Shown in pieces: positions 1 to 8,423 of a stretch of DNA of 62,920 bases. The notes beneath the pieces are model-generated. The model saw nothing but the letters and a program-made list of their open reading frames with translations, ran no database searches and was not told the origin of the DNA. Position numbers and translations under genes: made by a program. The stretch lies in assembly GCF_024721315.2 (NCBI RefSeq), contig NZ_JANFAK020000037.1:1-62920 (forward strand), in the 5' to 3' direction. Source of the stretch: Streptomyces sp. Isolate_45. Its GTDB lineage: Bacteria; Actinomycetota; Actinomycetes; Streptomycetales; Streptomycetaceae. The first letter of the stretch is position 1; every line of letters begins with the position of its first letter.

Positions 1-78
1 CTCGCGAGCGCCCTCGCGATGCTCCGCACCAAGCACGCCGACCTGCCGTCGCGCAAGCACGGCAACCCGCCGCAGTAG
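1..78 (+). CDS. C-terminal end of an unidentified protein (5' truncated by the window)
   Basis: An open frame enters from the left edge and ends at a TAG at 76-78, giving 25 residues that finish KHGNPPQ. Codon usage has the expected G/C third positions, so it is probably the true end of a gene. The basic, hydrophilic tail (LRTKHADLPSRKH) would suit the cytoplasmic C-terminus of a membrane transporter, and genes of sodium:solute symporters often precede ureohydrolase genes in streptomycetes, but nothing visible here proves that. Confidence 0.55.
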   Translation, partial: LASALAMLRTKHADLPSRKHGNPPQ

Positions 79-177
79 AACACCGCACGCCCGGGAGCCG
101 CCCGGCGTCCCCCACCCGCGCCCGGGCCCACCAACGGGGCACCGGGCCGCAGTACCCGGAAAGGCACGGACCGCACC

Positions 178-1167
178 ATGACCGCCCAGCCCAACGGACC
201 GACCCCGCCGCTGGCGCCGACCGAGACCGACCGGACGCTGCACTTCGCCGGTCAGGCCACGTTCGGCCGCATCCCCCGCATCGACCAGGTGGAGAAGGCG
301 GACATCGCCGTCGTAGGCGTCCCGTTCGACGGCGGTGTCACCTACCGCCCCGGAGCCCGCTTCGGCGGCAACGCCATCCGCGAGGCCTCCCGCACCCTGC
401 GCCCCTACAACCCGGCGCAGGACGTCTACCCGTTCCACTACAGCCAGGTCGCCGACGCGGGCGACATCAGCGCCAATCCGTTCAACACGAGCGAGGCGGT
501 GGAGACCATCGAGGCCGCCGCCGACGAGCTCCTCTCCGGCGGCGCCCGGCTGATGACGCTGGGCGGGGACCACACGATCGCGCTGCCGCTGCTGCGGTCC
601 GTGGCCAAGAAGCACGGGCCGGTGGCGGTCCTGCACTTCGACGCCCACCTGGACACCTGGGACGACTACTTCGGCCAGCAGTACACCCACGGGATGCCCT
701 TCCGTCGGGCCGTGGAGGAGGGCGTCATCGACACCTCCGCCCTCTGCCACGTCGGCACCCGCGGCCCGATCTACGGGAAGAAGGACCTCGACGACGACGC
801 CAAGCTCGGCTTCGGCATCGTCACCTCGGCGGACGTGATGAGGCGCGGGGTCGACGAGATAGCCCAGCAACTGCGCGAGCGGGTCGGTGACCGGCCCCTG
901 TACATCTCCATCGACATCGACGTCCTGGACCCCGCGCACGCCCCGGGAACGGGCACCCCGGAAGCCGGTGGCATGACCTCCCGCGAACTGCTGGAGATCC
1001 TGCGCGGCCTCGCCGACTGCCAGTTGGTCTCCGCCGACATCGTGGAGGTCGCACCGGCCTACGACCACGCCGGAATCACCTCGATCGCCGCGTCGCACGC
1101 CGCGTACGAGCTGATCACCATCATGTCCAAGCAGATCGCCCCCGTCCGTTGGGGCATGGCGAAGTAA
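178..1167 (+). CDS. speB: Agmatinase-family ureohydrolase
   Basis: A 329-residue binuclear-metal ureohydrolase that cleaves a guanidino compound to urea and an amine; agmatine or 4-guanidinobutyrate is the likely substrate. All six metal ligands are present: H132 in GGDHT, D155/H157/D159 in DAHLD, and D246/D248 in SIDIDVLDP. The THGMPF segment near residue 170 is typical of agmatinase and guanidinobutyrase rather than true arginase. The ATG is preceded by a purine-rich GGAAAGG at a reasonable distance. The gene stands alone between the truncated upstream frame and a strong terminator hairpin 7 bases downstream. The exact substrate (agmatine, guanidinobutyrate or guanidine) cannot be read from sequence; the family assignment is firm. 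Confidence 0.9.
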   Translation: MTAQPNGPTPPLAPTETDRTLHFAGQATFGRIPRIDQVEKADIAVVGVPFDGGVTYRPGARFGGNAIREASRTLRPYNPAQDVYPFHYSQVADAGDISANPFNTSEAVETIEAAADELLSGGARLMTLGGDHTIALPLLRSVAKKHGPVAVLHFDAHLDTWDDYFGQQYTHGMPFRRAVEEGVIDTSALCHVGTRGPIYGKKDLDDDAKLGFGIVTSADVMRRGVDEIAQQLRERVGDRPLYISIDIDVLDPAHAPGTGTPEAGGMTSRELLEILRGLADCQLVSADIVEVAPAYDHAGITSIAASHAAYELITIMSKQIAPVRWGMAK

Positions 1168-1174
1168 CCGACTC

Positions 1175-1211
1175 GGGAGGGGCCGGCCCGCACGGGGCGC
1201 CGGCCCCTCCC
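1175..1211 (+). terminator. Hairpin terminator of the ureohydrolase gene
   Basis: A 13-bp perfect stem (GGGAGGGGCCGGC at 1175-1187 paired with 1199-1211) with an 11-base loop begins 7 bases after the stop codon. No T-tract follows, as is usual for streptomycete terminators. Confidence 0.8.
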
Positions 1212-1758
1212 GCACGCGCGAATTTACCTGACTGAAATCCTCGGGACGCCGCAAGCCGACCGGGCTCGGCCATACTTGCCGACGGGCGTCGACCCACGCC
1301 GACTTCGCCTCACCGTTTCCCTATTCGGCGCGCACCCCGGGACGACACGGATAGCATTTCCGATGCTTCGTGCTGCCCGCGTAAGTAAGAGGCGGATAAA
1401 CCGACGCGCCTTCCGTCGGGCGCGATCGTAAATACGCCAAGGGGCGCGGTTCCGATTAGAATTACCTGACGCGTACGCCCCCGTCATCATTTCGTTCATT
1501 GAGTTCACGGGATACGACGCGGACCGGTCGCCGGCGGCGCGGTCCCGGGGCGGGGCGGTCGCATGCCGAACGGTGACGTCGGGCCAAGTTAGGAAAGTTT
1601 ACTTACAGTGTCAAGCTCGGCCGGCCGGCTCCGCAGGACGGGCCGGGAGTCCCAACCCCACCACCCGCCCGGCCCGTTCACCCGCCGGTCGTCCGGCGTG
1701 CGCCGCTCGGACGTGTGCGGGGGTGGGGTTTGTCGGTCGGGCGTGCTTTGCTGGACGC
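1212..1758. other. Intergenic region with lower GC, no convincing gene
   Basis: About 550 bases between the terminator and hisN. The stretch 1380-1510 is noticeably richer in A/T than its surroundings. A frame on the minus strand (1224-1508) has no codon bias and no family resemblance, so I do not call it. The region holds the dyad at 1588-1606 and probably the hisN promoter. A frame open upstream of hisN to 1573 lacks coding character. Confidence 0.6.
1588..1606. promoter_or_regulatory. Imperfect 9-1-9 dyad GTTAGGAAA-G-TTTACTTAC
   Basis: The right arm matches the reverse complement of the left arm at 7 of 9 positions. The left arm and centre look like operators I recall upstream of polysaccharide-degrading genes in streptomycetes (GTTAGGAAA-type palindromes). 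It lies 153 bases before hisN with no such gene nearby, so the regulated transcript is unclear. Confidence 0.4.
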
Positions 1759-2583
1759 ATGATCGATGAATTTCTGGCCCGTGACCTGTCCGCCGTGGAA
1801 GAGGCCGTGCGCAAGGCGGCGGCCGTGGAGATCATGCCCAGGTTCCGGCAGCTCGCCGACCACGAGGTGGACCAGAAGAGCGGTCCCCACGACCTCGTCA
1901 CCGTCGCCGACCGGCTCGCCGAGGAACACCTCACGGCCTCGCTGACCAAGCTGCTGCCCGGTTCGGCCGTGGTCGGCGAGGAGGCCGTGCACGCCGACCC
2001 GGACGTCTACCGCGCGCTGCGCGCCGAAGCCCCCGTCTGGATCGTCGACCCGGTCGACGGAACCCGGCAGTTCGTCAACGGCGACCCCGCCTTCTGCACC
2101 CTGGTGGCGCTGGCCCTGCGCGGCGAGATCCTCGCCTCCTGGACCTTCGCCCCGGCCCTGGACGAACTGGCCACCGCCGTGCGCGGGCAGGGCGCGTACG
2201 TCAACGGCGAGCGGATCCACAGCGGTTCGCCCGAGCCCGGCGCCGAACTGCGCGTGGCCACGGCCCACCCGCTGTACACGACGGAGGAGGAGCGGCGGAT
2301 CCTCGCCCGGCTGGAGGTCCCCGGTGTCGCCGTCCGACCCTGTGGTTCGGCCGGTCTGGAGTACCTGAAGGTGGCCCGCGGGGAGATGGACGCCCTGGCC
2401 TTCAACTGGCCCTCGGCCTGGGACCACGCCGCCGGCCTCCTGCTGATCGCCGAGGCGGGCGGTACCCAGAGCACCGTCGACGGGGTGCCCTTCCGGGTGG
2501 ACCGCGACAACGCCCTCCCGTTCGCGGTCGGCCGTGACGAGGCCACGACCGTACGCGTCCGGGACCTGCTGCGCGGAGCGTAG
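1759..2583 (+). CDS. hisN: Histidinol-phosphatase, inositol monophosphatase family
   Basis: A 274-residue Mg-dependent phosphatase of the inositol-monophosphatase fold. The metal site is complete: E75 in VVGEEAVH, D97 and D100 in WIVDPVDGTRQF, and D222 in WDHAAG. Actinobacteria use this family instead of the HAD-type enzyme to convert L-histidinol phosphate to histidinol in histidine synthesis; the gene commonly lies away from the other his genes, as here. I chose the ATG at 1759 because it begins the conserved N-terminal helix (MIDEFLARDL), while the frame upstream is open to 1573 without coding character. A general inositol or fructose-1,6-bisphosphatase role is the alternative. Confidence 0.8.
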   Translation: MIDEFLARDLSAVEEAVRKAAAVEIMPRFRQLADHEVDQKSGPHDLVTVADRLAEEHLTASLTKLLPGSAVVGEEAVHADPDVYRALRAEAPVWIVDPVDGTRQFVNGDPAFCTLVALALRGEILASWTFAPALDELATAVRGQGAYVNGERIHSGSPEPGAELRVATAHPLYTTEEERRILARLEVPGVAVRPCGSAGLEYLKVARGEMDALAFNWPSAWDHAAGLLLIAEAGGTQSTVDGVPFRVDRDNALPFAVGRDEATTVRVRDLLRGA

Positions 2584-2669
2584 GCCCGCCGCGGGGCCCC
2601 GGGAGGATCCGATCGGCGCGGGCGGCGCAATAGGGTGGGGTCAGTGCCCATCGGACGAAGGAGTCGCAA

Positions 2670-4088
2670 GTGCCGCCGATTCTCGATGCGGTCGTGGTGG
2701 GGGCGGGGCCCAACGGCCTGACGGCCGCCGTCGAACTGGCCCGCCGAGGCCACTCCGTGGCCGTGTTCGAGGCGGCGGACACCGTCGGCGGCGGCGCCCG
2801 GACCGAGGAGCTCACCCTCCCGGGCTTCCGGCACGACCCCTGCTCGGCGGTCCACCCCCTGGGCGCCGGATCGCCGGTGTTCAGGACGATGCCGCTCGAC
2901 CGGTACGGACTGGAGTGGCTGCACGCCCCGCTCCCGATGGCTCACCCCTTCGACGACGGCACGGCCGCCGTGCTCTCCCGGTCCGTCGCCGAGACGGCCG
3001 CCTCCTTCGGGCCGCGGGACGCGGGCGCGTACCGGCGCCTGGTGGAGCCGTTCCTCGGCAAGTGGGACACCCTCGCCCGCGACTTCATGTCCCTGCCGAA
3101 CACCGCGCTGCCCCGGGACCCGGTCACCCTCGCCCGGTTCGGGCTCACCGGACTGCCGCCCTCCACCTGGTTGCTGCGCCGCTTCCGCGACGACCGGGCG
3201 CGCGCCCTGTTCGCCGGGCTGGTGGCGCACGTCATGGCTCCGCTGAACGGCATCGGGACCGGCGCCGTCGGCCTGGTCTTCGCCCTCGCCGCGCACGCGG
3301 GCGGTTGGCCCCTGCCGCGCGGCGGATCGCAATCCCTCTCCGACGCCCTCGCCGGATACCTGCGCGACCTCGGCGGCACCCTGCACACCGGCTTCGAGGT
3401 CAAGCGGCTCGACGACCTCCCGCCGGCCCGCGCGTACGTCTTCGACACCTCCCCGACCGCCCTGGCCCGCATCGCCCGGCTGGGCAGCGCCTACGAGGGC
3501 TACCGGTACGGGGCCGCCGCCTTCAAGATCGACTACGCGTTGGACGGGCCGGTGCCCTGGACCGCGGAGGACCCCCGCCGGGCCGGCACCGTCCAGATCG
3601 GCCCCCGGACCCGTGACATCGACGCCGCCCTGCAACTCGCCTCCGGCGGTCGCCCCCCGCGCAACCCCTTCCTCATCGCCGCCCAGCCCAGCCTCGTCGA
3701 CCCCGGCCGGGCCCCCGAGGGCAAGCACGTGTTCTGGGTGTACGGACACGTCCCGTCGGGCTGGGACGGCGACCTCACCGAGCCCATCGAACGGCAGCTG
3801 GAGCGCTTCGCCCCCGGCTTCCGCGACCTCGTACTGGCCCGGGCCACGGCAGGTCCGCCGCAGCTCGCGGCCCGCAACCCCAACTACGTCGGCGGGGACA
3901 TCGCCTGCGGCGCGGCCTCCGGCCTCCAACTCCTGCTGCGCCCGAAGCTCACCCTGTCCCCCTACACCACCGCCCACCCCGCGGTGTTCCTGTGCTCCTC
4001 GGCCACCCCGCCCGGCCCCGGCGTCCACGGCATGTCCGGCCACAACGCCGCCAAGGCGGTCTGGCGCCACCTGCGAAAGGCCTCCTGA
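2670..4088 (+). CDS. NAD(P)/FAD-dependent oxidoreductase (phytoene desaturase-like)
   Basis: A 472-residue flavoprotein. The N-terminus carries an FAD dinucleotide-binding motif, [13 protein letters not shown] at residues 8-20, followed by the acidic end of beta-2 (FEAAD) and the GG motif (VGGGARTEE) of the amine oxidase/phytoene desaturase superfamily. The C-terminus has the second conserved flavin segment ([13 protein letters not shown]). The GTG start is supported by GAAGGAG seven bases upstream, and a TAGGGT -10-like box lies at 2631-2636. The stop overlaps the next ATG by one base (TGATG), so the macro-domain gene is translationally coupled. There is no carotenoid gene nearby, so the substrate is unknown. 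Confidence 0.8.
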   Translation: MPPILDAVVVGAGPNGLTAAVELARRGHSVAVFEAADTVGGGARTEELTLPGFRHDPCSAVHPLGAGSPVFRTMPLDRYGLEWLHAPLPMAHPFDDGTAAVLSRSVAETAASFGPRDAGAYRRLVEPFLGKWDTLARDFMSLPNTALPRDPVTLARFGLTGLPPSTWLLRRFRDDRARALFAGLVAHVMAPLNGIGTGAVGLVFALAAHAGGWPLPRGGSQSLSDALAGYLRDLGGTLHTGFEVKRLDDLPPARAYVFDTSPTALARIARLGSAYEGYRYGAAAFKIDYALDGPVPWTAEDPRRAGTVQIGPRTRDIDAALQLASGGRPPRNPFLIAAQPSLVDPGRAPEGKHVFWVYGHVPSGWDGDLTEPIERQLERFAPGFRDLVLARATAGPPQLAARNPNYVGGDIACGAASGLQLLLRPKLTLSPYTTAHPAVFLCSSATPPGPGVHGMSGHNAAKAVWRHLRKAS

Positions 4089-4618
4089 TGGTCCGCATCG
4101 CCCTCGTCCTCGGAGACATCACCGCCGAACCGGCGGACGCGATCGTCAACGCCGCGAACTCCTCGCTGCTCGGCGGCGGGGGAGTGGACGGCGCCATCCA
4201 CCGGCGCGGCGGCCCCGAGATCCTGGCCGCCTGCGAGGACCTGCGGCGCTCCCACTACGGCAAGGGCCTGCGGACGGGCGGGGCGGTGGCCACCACGGCG
4301 GGGCGCCTGCCGGCCGAGCACGTCATCCACACGGTCGGGCCGGTGTGGTCGCGGGAGGAGGACCGCTCCGCGCTCCTCGCCTCCTGCTACCGCGAGTCCC
4401 TGCGCGTCGCCGACGAACTGGGGGCCCGTACGGTCACCTTCCCCGCCATCTCCACCGGGATCTACGGCTGGCCGATGGACGACGGCGCCCGCATCGCGGT
4501 CGAAACGGTGCGGGCGGCCCGCACCGACGTCGAGGAGGTCCGGTTCGTGCTCTTCGACGCGACCGCCCACGCGGCCTTCGAGGCGGCCGTCGGGGGCCCG
4601 GAGGTCGACCGCGCGTAG
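4088..4618 (+). CDS. Macro-domain protein, likely O-acetyl-ADP-ribose deacetylase
   Basis: A 176-residue stand-alone macro domain of the MacroD/YmdB type. The signature lines are GDITAEPADAIVNAANSSLLGGGGVDGAIHRRGG at the N-terminus (written here as the segments GDIT, NAANS, GGGGVDGAIH) and FPAISTGIYGWP near residue 120, which form the ADP-ribose pocket. Members remove acetyl from O-acetyl-ADP-ribose or release mono-ADP-ribose from aspartate/glutamate side chains. The asparagines N21 and N24 and the GGGVDG loop needed for that chemistry are present. It overlaps the flavoprotein stop by one base; the link between the two functions is not obvious. Confidence 0.88.
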   Translation: MVRIALVLGDITAEPADAIVNAANSSLLGGGGVDGAIHRRGGPEILAACEDLRRSHYGKGLRTGGAVATTAGRLPAEHVIHTVGPVWSREEDRSALLASCYRESLRVADELGARTVTFPAISTGIYGWPMDDGARIAVETVRAARTDVEEVRFVLFDATAHAAFEAAVGGPEVDRA

Positions 4619-4660
4619 GGACCGGCAGGACCGGCAGGTCCCGCAGGAGACGGCCCGCCG

Positions 4661-5143
4661 TCACCGCCCCCGCGCGGACCCGCCGGGGGAGGGGCGCGGG
4701 TAGGTCCGGGACTGCTTCACGCTGCCGTAGGCGAAGCTCGACTCGATCGAGGCGATGCCGGGAATGGCGTGGATCCGGTGGCGGACCAGGGCCTCGTACG
4801 CCTCCAGGTCCTCGATGACGACGCGCAGCAGGTAGTCGCTGCTGCCCGCCATCAGGTAACAGTCCTGGATGTGCTCGATGACCGCGACGTGCTCCTCGAA
4901 CACCGCGACCGCCTCCGCCGTGTGCCGCTCCAGGCGGATGCGGACGAAGACGGTGACGGGGAGCCCGAAGGCGACCTGGTCGACCATGGCCGTGTAGCCG
5001 CGGATCAGACCCGCCTCCTCCAGTCGGCGGACCCGGCGCAGACAAGGGGACGGGGACAGCCGGACGCGGTCGGCCAGGTCCTGGTTCGACAGGCGTCCGT
5101 CGGCCTGCAATTCCCGGATGATCTGCAGATCGACGGCGTCCAT
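4661..5143 (-). CDS. Lrp/AsnC family transcriptional regulator
   Basis: A 160-residue protein with the typical two-part layout: an N-terminal winged helix-turn-helix (DLQIIRELQADGRLSNQDLADRV, residues 5-45) and a C-terminal RAM ligand-binding domain (GSSDYLLRVVIEDLEAYE around 105-122). I chose the ATG at 5143, which begins the family-standard MDAVD and has GGGAGGG at good spacing; the frame is open well upstream without coding character. It is transcribed divergently from an amino-acid-exporter-like gene and an aminotransferase, with GGCA/TGCC dyads between them, so it most likely senses an amino acid and controls that pair. Confidence 0.9.
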   Translation of the reverse strand: MDAVDLQIIRELQADGRLSNQDLADRVRLSPSPCLRRVRRLEEAGLIRGYTAMVDQVAFGLPVTVFVRIRLERHTAEAVAVFEEHVAVIEHIQDCYLMAGSSDYLLRVVIEDLEAYEALVRHRIHAIPGIASIESSFAYGSVKQSRTYPRPSPGGSARGR

Positions 5144-5165
5144 GGACCCTCCCGGGGTGGTTCTT

Positions 5166-5219
5166 GGCAGATTCTGCCCCAAACGTATGTCCGAGCGACA
5201 GAACTGGCAATCGGCTGCC
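5166..5219. promoter_or_regulatory. Candidate Lrp operator pair in a divergent promoter
   Basis: Between the regulator and the exporter are a perfect dyad GGCAGA-T-TCTGCC at 5166-5178 and a weaker GGCAATCGGCTGCC at 5206-5219. They are about 40 bases centre to centre, close to four helical turns, as expected for an Lrp oligomer. Confidence 0.5.
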
Positions 5220-5289
5220 CCGGCCCAGGCCCTAGCGTTGCGAGGGAACGGACCAGACCGGTCCGCTCTCACAGGCTGGAGCAACTTCG

Positions 5290-6285
5290 TTGGTCGCGAC
5301 CACAACCACCGGGGCGGCCGCTCCTCTCGACGCGGTGGGCCCGCAGGCCGGCAACCCCGGCCGCCGCGGGCTCTCCCCCCAGGCACAGGGCATGGCCGCC
5401 CTGCTGGTGACCGTGGCGATCTGGGCCGCCTTCGCACTCAGCGCCCGAGCCCTGAGCGCCTCCACCCTCCTGCCCGCCGACGCGGCCCTGCTGCGCTTCG
5501 GCGTCCCGCTGGTCGTCCTGCTCCCCGCGCTGTGGCGGCGGCGGGCACGCATCGCGGCGGTCCGCCCCGGCCCCGCCATCAAGATCGTCTGCGGCGCGGG
5601 GGTGCCGTTCTTCCTCGCCGCCATGCACGGCGGCGCCCTGACCTCGGCCGCCTTCGTCGGTTCGATCGTCCCCGGCATGGTCCCGCTGTTCGTCTCCGCC
5701 CTCATGGCCGCCCGCGGTCGCGGTCTGCCCCGCGGGGCGCAGACCGCCGGCCTGGCCCTGATCGCGACCGGGGTGGTGGCCCTCGTCTGGCGCCACGTCG
5801 TCCCCGTCGACACCGACGTGCTGGCCGGCGCGGGCACCCTCCTCGTCGCCAGCGGGCTCTGGGCCCTCTACACGGTCGGCCTGCGCGACGTGGACCTCGA
5901 CCCCGTCGGCTCGATCGGCCTGCTCTGCCTGCCCTCCTTCGCCGTCATCGCCCTCCTGGTCCTGACCGGGGTGCTCCCGACCGGCATCGCGCACGCCGAG
6001 GGCGGCGACATCCTCCTGTTCCTGGTGGTGCAGGGGCTCGGAGTGGGCCTGTGCGCGGGCCTCCTGTACGCCTTCGCCATCCGCAGGCTCGGCGCCGAGC
6101 GCGCCTCGGTCGTCGGCAGCCTCAGCCCCGTCGCCGTCGTCCTGCTCGCCGTGCCGCTGCTCGGTGAGAAGCCGGCCCTCGCCGTGCTCGTCGGCGTCCC
6201 CCTCATCACCGCCGGCGTGGTCCTCGCCAACCGCCGTCCCCGCCCGCACGCCCGCCCGCGACCCGAGGTTCCCGCAGATGCTTGA
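5290..6285 (+). CDS. EamA-family (DMT superfamily) membrane exporter
   Basis: A 331-residue protein with about ten hydrophobic segments in two EamA repeats; GSIVPGMVPLFVSALMAARGRGL and GSLSPVAVVLLAVPLLGEKPALAVLVGVPLITAGVVLANRR are the classic repeat ends (here named only by their cores, PGMVPLF and GSLSPVAVVLLA). The family mostly exports amino acids or related metabolites. The start is TTG at 5290, with a GGAG about 8 bases upstream. The stop lies 8 bases inside the next gene, so the two are translationally coupled. Divergent Lrp control fits an amino acid substrate, perhaps an aromatic one given the coupled aminotransferase. Confidence 0.85.
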   Translation: MVATTTTGAAAPLDAVGPQAGNPGRRGLSPQAQGMAALLVTVAIWAAFALSARALSASTLLPADAALLRFGVPLVVLLPALWRRRARIAAVRPGPAIKIVCGAGVPFFLAAMHGGALTSAAFVGSIVPGMVPLFVSALMAARGRGLPRGAQTAGLALIATGVVALVWRHVVPVDTDVLAGAGTLLVASGLWALYTVGLRDVDLDPVGSIGLLCLPSFAVIALLVLTGVLPTGIAHAEGGDILLFLVVQGLGVGLCAGLLYAFAIRRLGAERASVVGSLSPVAVVLLAVPLLGEKPALAVLVGVPLITAGVVLANRRPRPHARPRPEVPADA

Positions 6286-7495
6286 GCTCCTTCCCCCGCC
6301 GCCCACCGACCCGCTGTGGGACCTGACGTACGAGTTCGGCACCGACGAACGCCCCGAGCGGCTGAACCTCGTCCTCGGCGTCTACCGTGACCCGACCGGC
6401 CGCACGCCCGTCATGGCGGCCGTCCGCGAGGCCGAGATCCTGCTCGCCGAGCGATCCGACTCCAAGGAGTACCGCGGGCTCTCCGGCAACGCCGGCTTCA
6501 ACCGGGCCCTGCTCTCCATGGTCCTCGGCCCCGACGGTCCGGCCGACCGGGCCGCGGCCGTCCAGACCGTCGCCGGCTCCGGCGCGCTGCGGCTGCTGGC
6601 CGACCTGATATGCCGCACCCGCCCCGGCACGACCGTGTGGATCAGCGATCCGGCCTACGTCAACCACCGGCCCATCCTGGAGGCCGCCGGCCTGACCGTA
6701 CGCACCTACGCCTGGCGCGACGCCGAGGGCGGCTTCGACGCCGACTCGGTCCTGCGCGACCTCGGCGCGGCGCGGCACGACGACGTCGTCCTGCTCCAGG
6801 GCTGCTGCCACAACCCGACCGGCGCCGACCCCTCCCCGCGGGACTGGGCGGCCCTGGCCGAGCTGGCCGCCCGCAACGGCTGGGTCCCCTTCGTCGACCT
6901 CGCCTACCACGGGCTCGGCGACGGGCTGGAGGCCGACCTGGCCCCCACCCGGATGCTCGCCGCGCGGGTACCGGAGATGCTCGTGGCCGTCAGCTGCTCG
7001 AAGAACTTCGGCCTCTACAGCGACCGCACGGGCTGCGCCATCGTCATCGGCGCCTCGGCCCGGTCCGTGCGGCACGCCGAGACGGCCCTGCAGAACGCCG
7101 CCCGGACCCTGTACTCGATGCCGCCCGAGCACGGCGCCGCCGTCGTGACGACCATCCTGGAGGACGAGCGGCTGCGCCGCTCCTGGGAAGCGGAACTGGA
7201 CCTCATGCGGGGCCGGATCACCGCCAACCGGTCGGAACTCGCCCAGCAGCTCGACGCGTTGGGCTGCGAGGTCCAGGCCGGGGCGCTCGCGCGGCAGAAG
7301 GGCATGTTCTCCATGCTGCCGCTCACCTCCCCCCAGATGCTCCTGCTGCGCAGGCAGTTCGCCATCTACGGCACCACCTCCGGCCGCGTCAACATCGCGG
7401 GGATCCCGCCCCACCGGATCCCCTGCCTCGCCCGGGGCATCGCGGCCGTCCTGGACCCGGCCGAACTCCCGCTCCGGGCCCGGCTCGCGTACTGA
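6278..7495 (+). CDS. Class I aminotransferase, aspartate/aromatic type
   Basis: A 405-residue fold-type I PLP enzyme of the I-alpha group (AspC/TyrB). The PLP lysine is K242 in SCSKNFGLYSDRTG, the NPTGADPSPRDW loop supplies the cofactor-contacting asparagine, and SGRVNIAG near the C-terminus carries the substrate-carboxylate arginine. The ATG at 6278 overlaps the end of the exporter gene by 8 bases. The N-terminus (LLPPPPTDPLWDLTYEF) matches the usual start of the family. It transfers amino groups between aromatic or dicarboxylic amino acids and 2-oxo acids; substrate preference is not decidable here. Confidence 0.85.
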   Translation: MLELLPPPPTDPLWDLTYEFGTDERPERLNLVLGVYRDPTGRTPVMAAVREAEILLAERSDSKEYRGLSGNAGFNRALLSMVLGPDGPADRAAAVQTVAGSGALRLLADLICRTRPGTTVWISDPAYVNHRPILEAAGLTVRTYAWRDAEGGFDADSVLRDLGAARHDDVVLLQGCCHNPTGADPSPRDWAALAELAARNGWVPFVDLAYHGLGDGLEADLAPTRMLAARVPEMLVAVSCSKNFGLYSDRTGCAIVIGASARSVRHAETALQNAARTLYSMPPEHGAAVVTTILEDERLRRSWEAELDLMRGRITANRSELAQQLDALGCEVQAGALARQKGMFSMLPLTSPQMLLLRRQFAIYGTTSGRVNIAGIPPHRIPCLARGIAAVLDPAELPLRARLAY

Positions 7496-7841
7496 GCCCC
7501 ACGCCCCCGCACGGGTGCGCCCACCAGCAACGGCCCGGGAGCCGACCGCCTTTCACGGCACATTTCGGTGAATTCGTAGAAGTTACGTGAAAGGCGTGGC
7601 CGAAATCCCTCCGGGACCGATGGCGGAAACGTTCGGGGAATGGCCGGATGGAACTCGTCGCACGGATAAGGGTGTCGGGCGTGTGGCATCATGGCCGCGT
7701 CGTCGCCCCGGAATCGGAACCCTTCGGACGCCGTGGTGCCGAGGCGGAGGGGGTTCCATTCCCTTTCCGGGCCGGCCGGTACGGGGCCGGCGGCGTGGCC
7801 GGACGGGTACGGCCGGGCAGGGGTTCGGCGGAGGACTGAGG
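7496..7841. other. Intergenic region before the ImmA operon
   Basis: About 345 bases without a credible gene; the frame upstream of the ImmA start is open but has no coding character. It contains the long dyad at 7547-7596 and presumably the operon promoter. The RBS-like GACTGAGGA sits just before the ATG at 7842. Confidence 0.6.
7547..7596. promoter_or_regulatory. Perfect 11-bp inverted repeat with 28-base spacer
   Basis: CGCCTTTCACG (7547-7557) is exactly mirrored by CGTGAAAGGCG (7586-7596); the spacer is A/T-richer than the region. It could be a two-site operator for the ImmA operon or the aminotransferase terminator, though the long loop argues against the latter. Confidence 0.45.
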
Positions 7842-8423
7842 ATGAAGTTACCTGGCTCTGCGTCATCGACGTCCGAGGACAGAAGGCTCCGGCGCCGCCT
7901 GAAGAAGGTCCGCCACACCTGCGAGGAGCTCCTCGCGCAGTGGGGCATGGAGCACGGGTGCGGCATCGACGAACTCCACCGCCATCTGACCGAACAGCGC
8001 AACCGGCCCATCCATTTGATATCCACGCCGTTCCCCGAACGCCACCTGTTCGGCATATGGCTGAAAATGGATGACTTCGACGTCATCGTGTACGAGAAAG
8101 CCGCGTCCTCCTCACACAAAGAACACATCATCGCGCACGAACTGGCGCACATCGCCTTCGATCACAACGGTTCCCTGCAACTCGCCGGCGGCGATTCCGG
8201 CCAGCTGATTCCCGACGTCGACCCCGCCGCCGTACGCGGCATGCTGATGCGTTCCCGCTACAGCGACGACGAGGAACAGGAAGCCGAGACGATGGCCTCG
8301 CTGATCCTCGCGCGGGCCGCGAAACGGTGGACCGAACCAGCCTGGGGCGTCCCCGCCGACGCCGCCGAGATCGTCGCCCGCATCGAGAACGGACTCGGCA
8401 AGCCGGACCAGGGGTGCCTGTGA
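7842..8423 (+). CDS. ImmA/IrrE-family zinc metallopeptidase-like protein
   Basis: A 193-residue protein. The zinc-peptidase motif H99-E100-L-A-H103 lies in IIAHELAHIAFDH, with further acidic residues (DDEEQEAETMASLIL, around 150) in the position of the third ligand. Relatives such as ImmA and IrrE cut a repressor to switch on mobile-element or stress genes. No HTH domain is present, so the regulator it would act on is a separate protein; no XRE gene adjoins, which is unusual. It starts with a good RBS at 7842 and its stop overlaps the next start (GTGA), so it is coupled to the membrane protein and the helical-repeat protein. I infer a protease-controlled, membrane-linked regulatory unit. Confidence 0.8.
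   Translation: MKLPGSASSTSEDRRLRRRLKKVRHTCEELLAQWGMEHGCGIDELHRHLTEQRNRPIHLISTPFPERHLFGIWLKMDDFDVIVYEKAASSSHKEHIIAHELAHIAFDHNGSLQLAGGDSGQLIPDVDPAAVRGMLMRSRYSDDEEQEAETMASLILARAAKRWTEPAWGVPADAAEIVARIENGLGKPDQGCL

Noticed and set aside
1224..1508. 94-codon open frame on the minus strand in the intergenic region
   Set aside because: No codon-position GC bias, no RBS, no recognisable family; the composition is Arg/Asn-rich as expected for chance.
1573..1758. Extended N-terminus for hisN
   Set aside because: Low-complexity Arg/Ala/Pro sequence and the GTTAGGAAA dyad lie in it; the family begins at the ATG at 1759.
2007..4070. 687-codon open frame on the minus strand
   Set aside because: Antisense to hisN and the FAD oxidoreductase; no domain.
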